Source: Sunxiuqinia sp963678245 (GTDB lineage: Bacteria > Bacteroidota > Bacteroidia > Bacteroidales > Prolixibacteraceae). Taken from it: a stretch of 64,000 nt of DNA. Location of the stretch: positions 2,170,001-2,234,000 of the forward strand of contig OZ223309.1 in the NCBI GenBank assembly GCA_965140765.1, given 5' to 3'. Of the stretch, positions 62,699 to 64,000 are shown in pieces. How positions within the stretch are numbered: the first letter of the stretch is position 1; each line of letters begins with the position of its first letter. Below the pieces are notes generated by a model. It was given only the letters and a program-made list of their open reading frames with translations, ran no database searches and was not told where the DNA came from. The translations under genes and the position numbers were made by a program.

Positions 62699-62719
62699 TT
62701 GATAGACTATAACTATCAA
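62699..62719. promoter_or_regulatory. Inverted repeat operator before rhaT
   Basis: TTGATAG-N7-CTATCAA, perfect 7-bp arms, ending 2 bp before the -7 box at 62722-62729. The position would cover the -33/-7 region, so it may be bound by the divergent AraC regulator or by another factor. Confidence 0.6.
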
Positions 62720-62721
62720 GC

Positions 62722-62729
62722 TACTTTTG
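62722..62729 (+). promoter_or_regulatory. Bacteroidota -7 box for rhaT
   Basis: TACTTTTG fits TAnnTTTG. The leader of ~65 nt contains a hairpin: TCCTGC (62768-62773) pairs with GCAGGA (62780-62785), loop of 6 nt. Confidence 0.5.
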
Positions 62730-62802
62730 ACATCAACTTATGTTTTATAAAATCAAAATTACTAAAATCCTGCCTTATAGCAGGACTAAATCAAATTAAA
62801 CT

Positions 62803-63903
62803 ATGCAAGCAATTTTAGGAATTCTTTTTCACTCGCTCGGTGGTGCTTCATCGGGGAGTTGGTACATGCCATATAATCTTGTAAAAAAATGGCATTGGGA
62901 GGTCTATTGGATTATTGGAGGGCTTTTCTCTTGGCTAATCATGCCTTTTCTCGCGGTGTTGTTAACTACTCCGGAATGGCAGGGAATTATATCAGCTGCA
63001 GATTCTTCTGTCGTACGAACTACTTATATTCTGGGTGTTCTATGGGGAATCGGAGGACTTACTTATGGCCTAGGTATTCGCTACCTCGGCATGTCGCTTG
63101 GAAATTCGGTATTACTTGGAATTACCTCGTTGGTGGGCTCGTTAGGCTTACCAATTCTTCGCGATGTCGGTAATTTAGTAGAAGTTTTACCGGCAGGAGA
63201 TTCGTTTACAGATATGTTGTCAACCCCCAGTGGTCGGGTGGTTTTGTTCGGTATTTTTGTGCTCATGATCGGAATTGTGCTTTGCGGTAAAGCGGGTCTG
63301 ATGAAAGACAAAGATCTACTGGGCCATAAAGAAGGTGTTAATACCGAGTTTAAATTGACAAAAGGACTAATCATCGCCGGGATATCCGGGGTTTTAAGTG
63401 CATTCTTCAGTTTTGGTATTGATGCCGGGAAGCAGATGGGTGAAGCCGTTCGTGAAATTGCCGTAACAAATAATTTTTCGTTCGTTAGCAACGGTACCTA
63501 CCTGTTCGAGAACAATATCATCTTTTTAGTTATTCTTTGGGGAGGGCTAACGACGAATTTAATCTGGTCGGTCGCACTTATTCTTAAAAATAAAACAGGA
63601 AGCGATTTTGTTGATTCGTCAGCACCATTACTGAAAAACTACCTGTTCTGTGCATTAGCCGGAACAACTTGGTTCCTTCAATTTTTCTTCTACGGAATGG
63701 GGGAAACAAAAATTGGCAATGGTGCAAGTTCATGGATTTTACACATGTCTACGATTATTCTTACGGCTAACTTCTGGGGATTTTATCGAAAAGAGTGGGC
63801 AGGCGTTTCATCCAAGACCCGGTCTACCATTTTTCTTGGAATTGGTCTGATACTATTGTCTATCATCATTATGGGTATTGCGAAAAGTGATTTCTTAAAT
63901 TAA
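62803..63903 (+). CDS. rhaT: L-rhamnose/H+ symporter RhaT
   Basis: Inner-membrane rhamnose importer, 366 residues with about ten hydrophobic segments. Family motifs: GASSGSWYMPYNLVKKWHWE at the start, GVLWGIGGLTYGLGIRYLG, SLGNSVLLGITSLVGS and the C-terminal WFLQFFFYGMGETKIG with GNGASSWILHM. Slightly longer than E. coli RhaT, as is usual in Bacteroidota. It takes up rhamnose released by the GH78 enzyme and is followed 12 bp later by rhaM. Confidence 0.95.
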   Translation: MQAILGILFHSLGGASSGSWYMPYNLVKKWHWEVYWIIGGLFSWLIMPFLAVLLTTPEWQGIISAADSSVVRTTYILGVLWGIGGLTYGLGIRYLGMSLGNSVLLGITSLVGSLGLPILRDVGNLVEVLPAGDSFTDMLSTPSGRVVLFGIFVLMIGIVLCGKAGLMKDKDLLGHKEGVNTEFKLTKGLIIAGISGVLSAFFSFGIDAGKQMGEAVREIAVTNNFSFVSNGTYLFENNIIFLVILWGGLTTNLIWSVALILKNKTGSDFVDSSAPLLKNYLFCALAGTTWFLQFFFYGMGETKIGNGASSWILHMSTIILTANFWGFYRKEWAGVSSKTRSTIFLGIGLILLSIIIMGIAKSDFLN

Positions 63904-63915
63904 AACATAAATAGT

Positions 63916-64000
63916 ATGAATCGTTTAGCATTTAAAATGCACCTCAACGAAGGACAAAAAGAAGAATACAAAAAGCGTCATAACGAACTTTGGCCAGAGC
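63916..64000 (+). CDS. rhaM: L-rhamnose mutarotase, 5' part only (window edge)
   Basis: Starts at ATG 63916 and reads 28 residues, MNRLAFKMHLNEGQ then KKRHNELWPE, to the window edge. The pattern (A-F-K-M-x-L, KRHxELWPE) is the beginning of RhaM/YiiL, which interconverts the rhamnose anomers. The rest lies outside. Co-directional with rhaT. Confidence 0.9.
   Translation, partial: MNRLAFKMHLNEGQKEEYKKRHNELWPE

Noticed and set aside
1..64000. tRNA, rRNA, CRISPR arrays or prophage
   Set aside because: No tRNA-like cloverleaf, rRNA segment, regularly spaced repeat or phage gene was noticed by eye; a covariance-model scan would be decisive.

Overview
The window comes from a Bacteroidota chromosome. 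The evidence is SusC/SusD pairs, a FecI/FecR-type ECF sigma/anti-sigma pair, a type IX secretion (T9SS) tail, BatA-type and LapA-type membrane proteins, a long LepB, and promoters matching the TAnnTTTG -7 box. Base composition and gene content would fit a marine or sediment Marinilabiliales/Prolixibacteraceae-like organism, but that placement is inference. No rRNA, tRNA or CRISPR array was seen.

Layout. 1-1414 is the 3' part of altronate dehydratase (uxaA), closed by a terminator. 1549-3010 is a scrap-yard of broken genes: a DUF6261 pseudogene, an orphan 143-codon ORF, a RES-like N-terminal stub and the head of an IS1182-type transposase. 3013-6063 holds fprA, mltG and a small secreted protein. 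6225-7149 is a dead IS5-family transposase. 7370-31414 is a pectin/rhamnogalacturonan utilisation region: two PL1 pectate lyases (one with a T9SS tail), a SusC-SusD-DUF5123 operon, an Ig-like surface lipoprotein, a SusD relic, an SSS symporter, a DHDPS/NAL-family aldolase, a beta-propeller sialidase-like lipoprotein, a divergent AraC regulator and a GH78 alpha-L-rhamnosidase. 31695-32821 is a deleted group II intron lodged directly after the stop codon of a second SusD. That SusD belongs to a second SusCD pair (32822-38023) preceded by its FecR and ECF sigma factor (38106-39889). A relic of a hybrid two-component sensor lies at 40277-40582.

From 40635 the content is mostly housekeeping: a PfkB sugar kinase, a HAD phosphatase, a pyridoxal kinase-like protein, a PIF1/HRDC/HTH helicase, dapB-lepB-lapA-wbqC, a NUDIX hydrolase, a four-gene porin plus glycine betaine ABC transporter operon, an NlpC/P60 protein, a PgpH-type HD phosphodiesterase, a BatA/vWA protein, a MerR/B12-like regulator and rpiB. 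The right edge (61795-64000) starts an L-rhamnose operon: an AraC regulator divergent from rhaT and rhaM.

How it works together. PL1 lyases and the GH78 rhamnosidase would cut pectin/RG-I, SusCD pairs would import oligomers, uxaA (galacturonate arm) and rhaT/rhaM (rhamnose arm) would feed the products inward. A recurrent LacI-type operator (TGNNAACGTTTNCA family, six good copies plus half-sites) stands before the lyase, susC, the Ig-like lipoprotein and the rhamnosidase genes, although no LacI gene is in the window. This implies one trans-acting repressor coordinating the pectin genes. The second SusCD uses ECF/FecR control instead. The strongest observations are this operator set with near-identical promoter geometry, the decayed HTCS sensor beside the ECF system, the broken group II intron, and the outer-membrane porin fused into a glycine betaine uptake operon.
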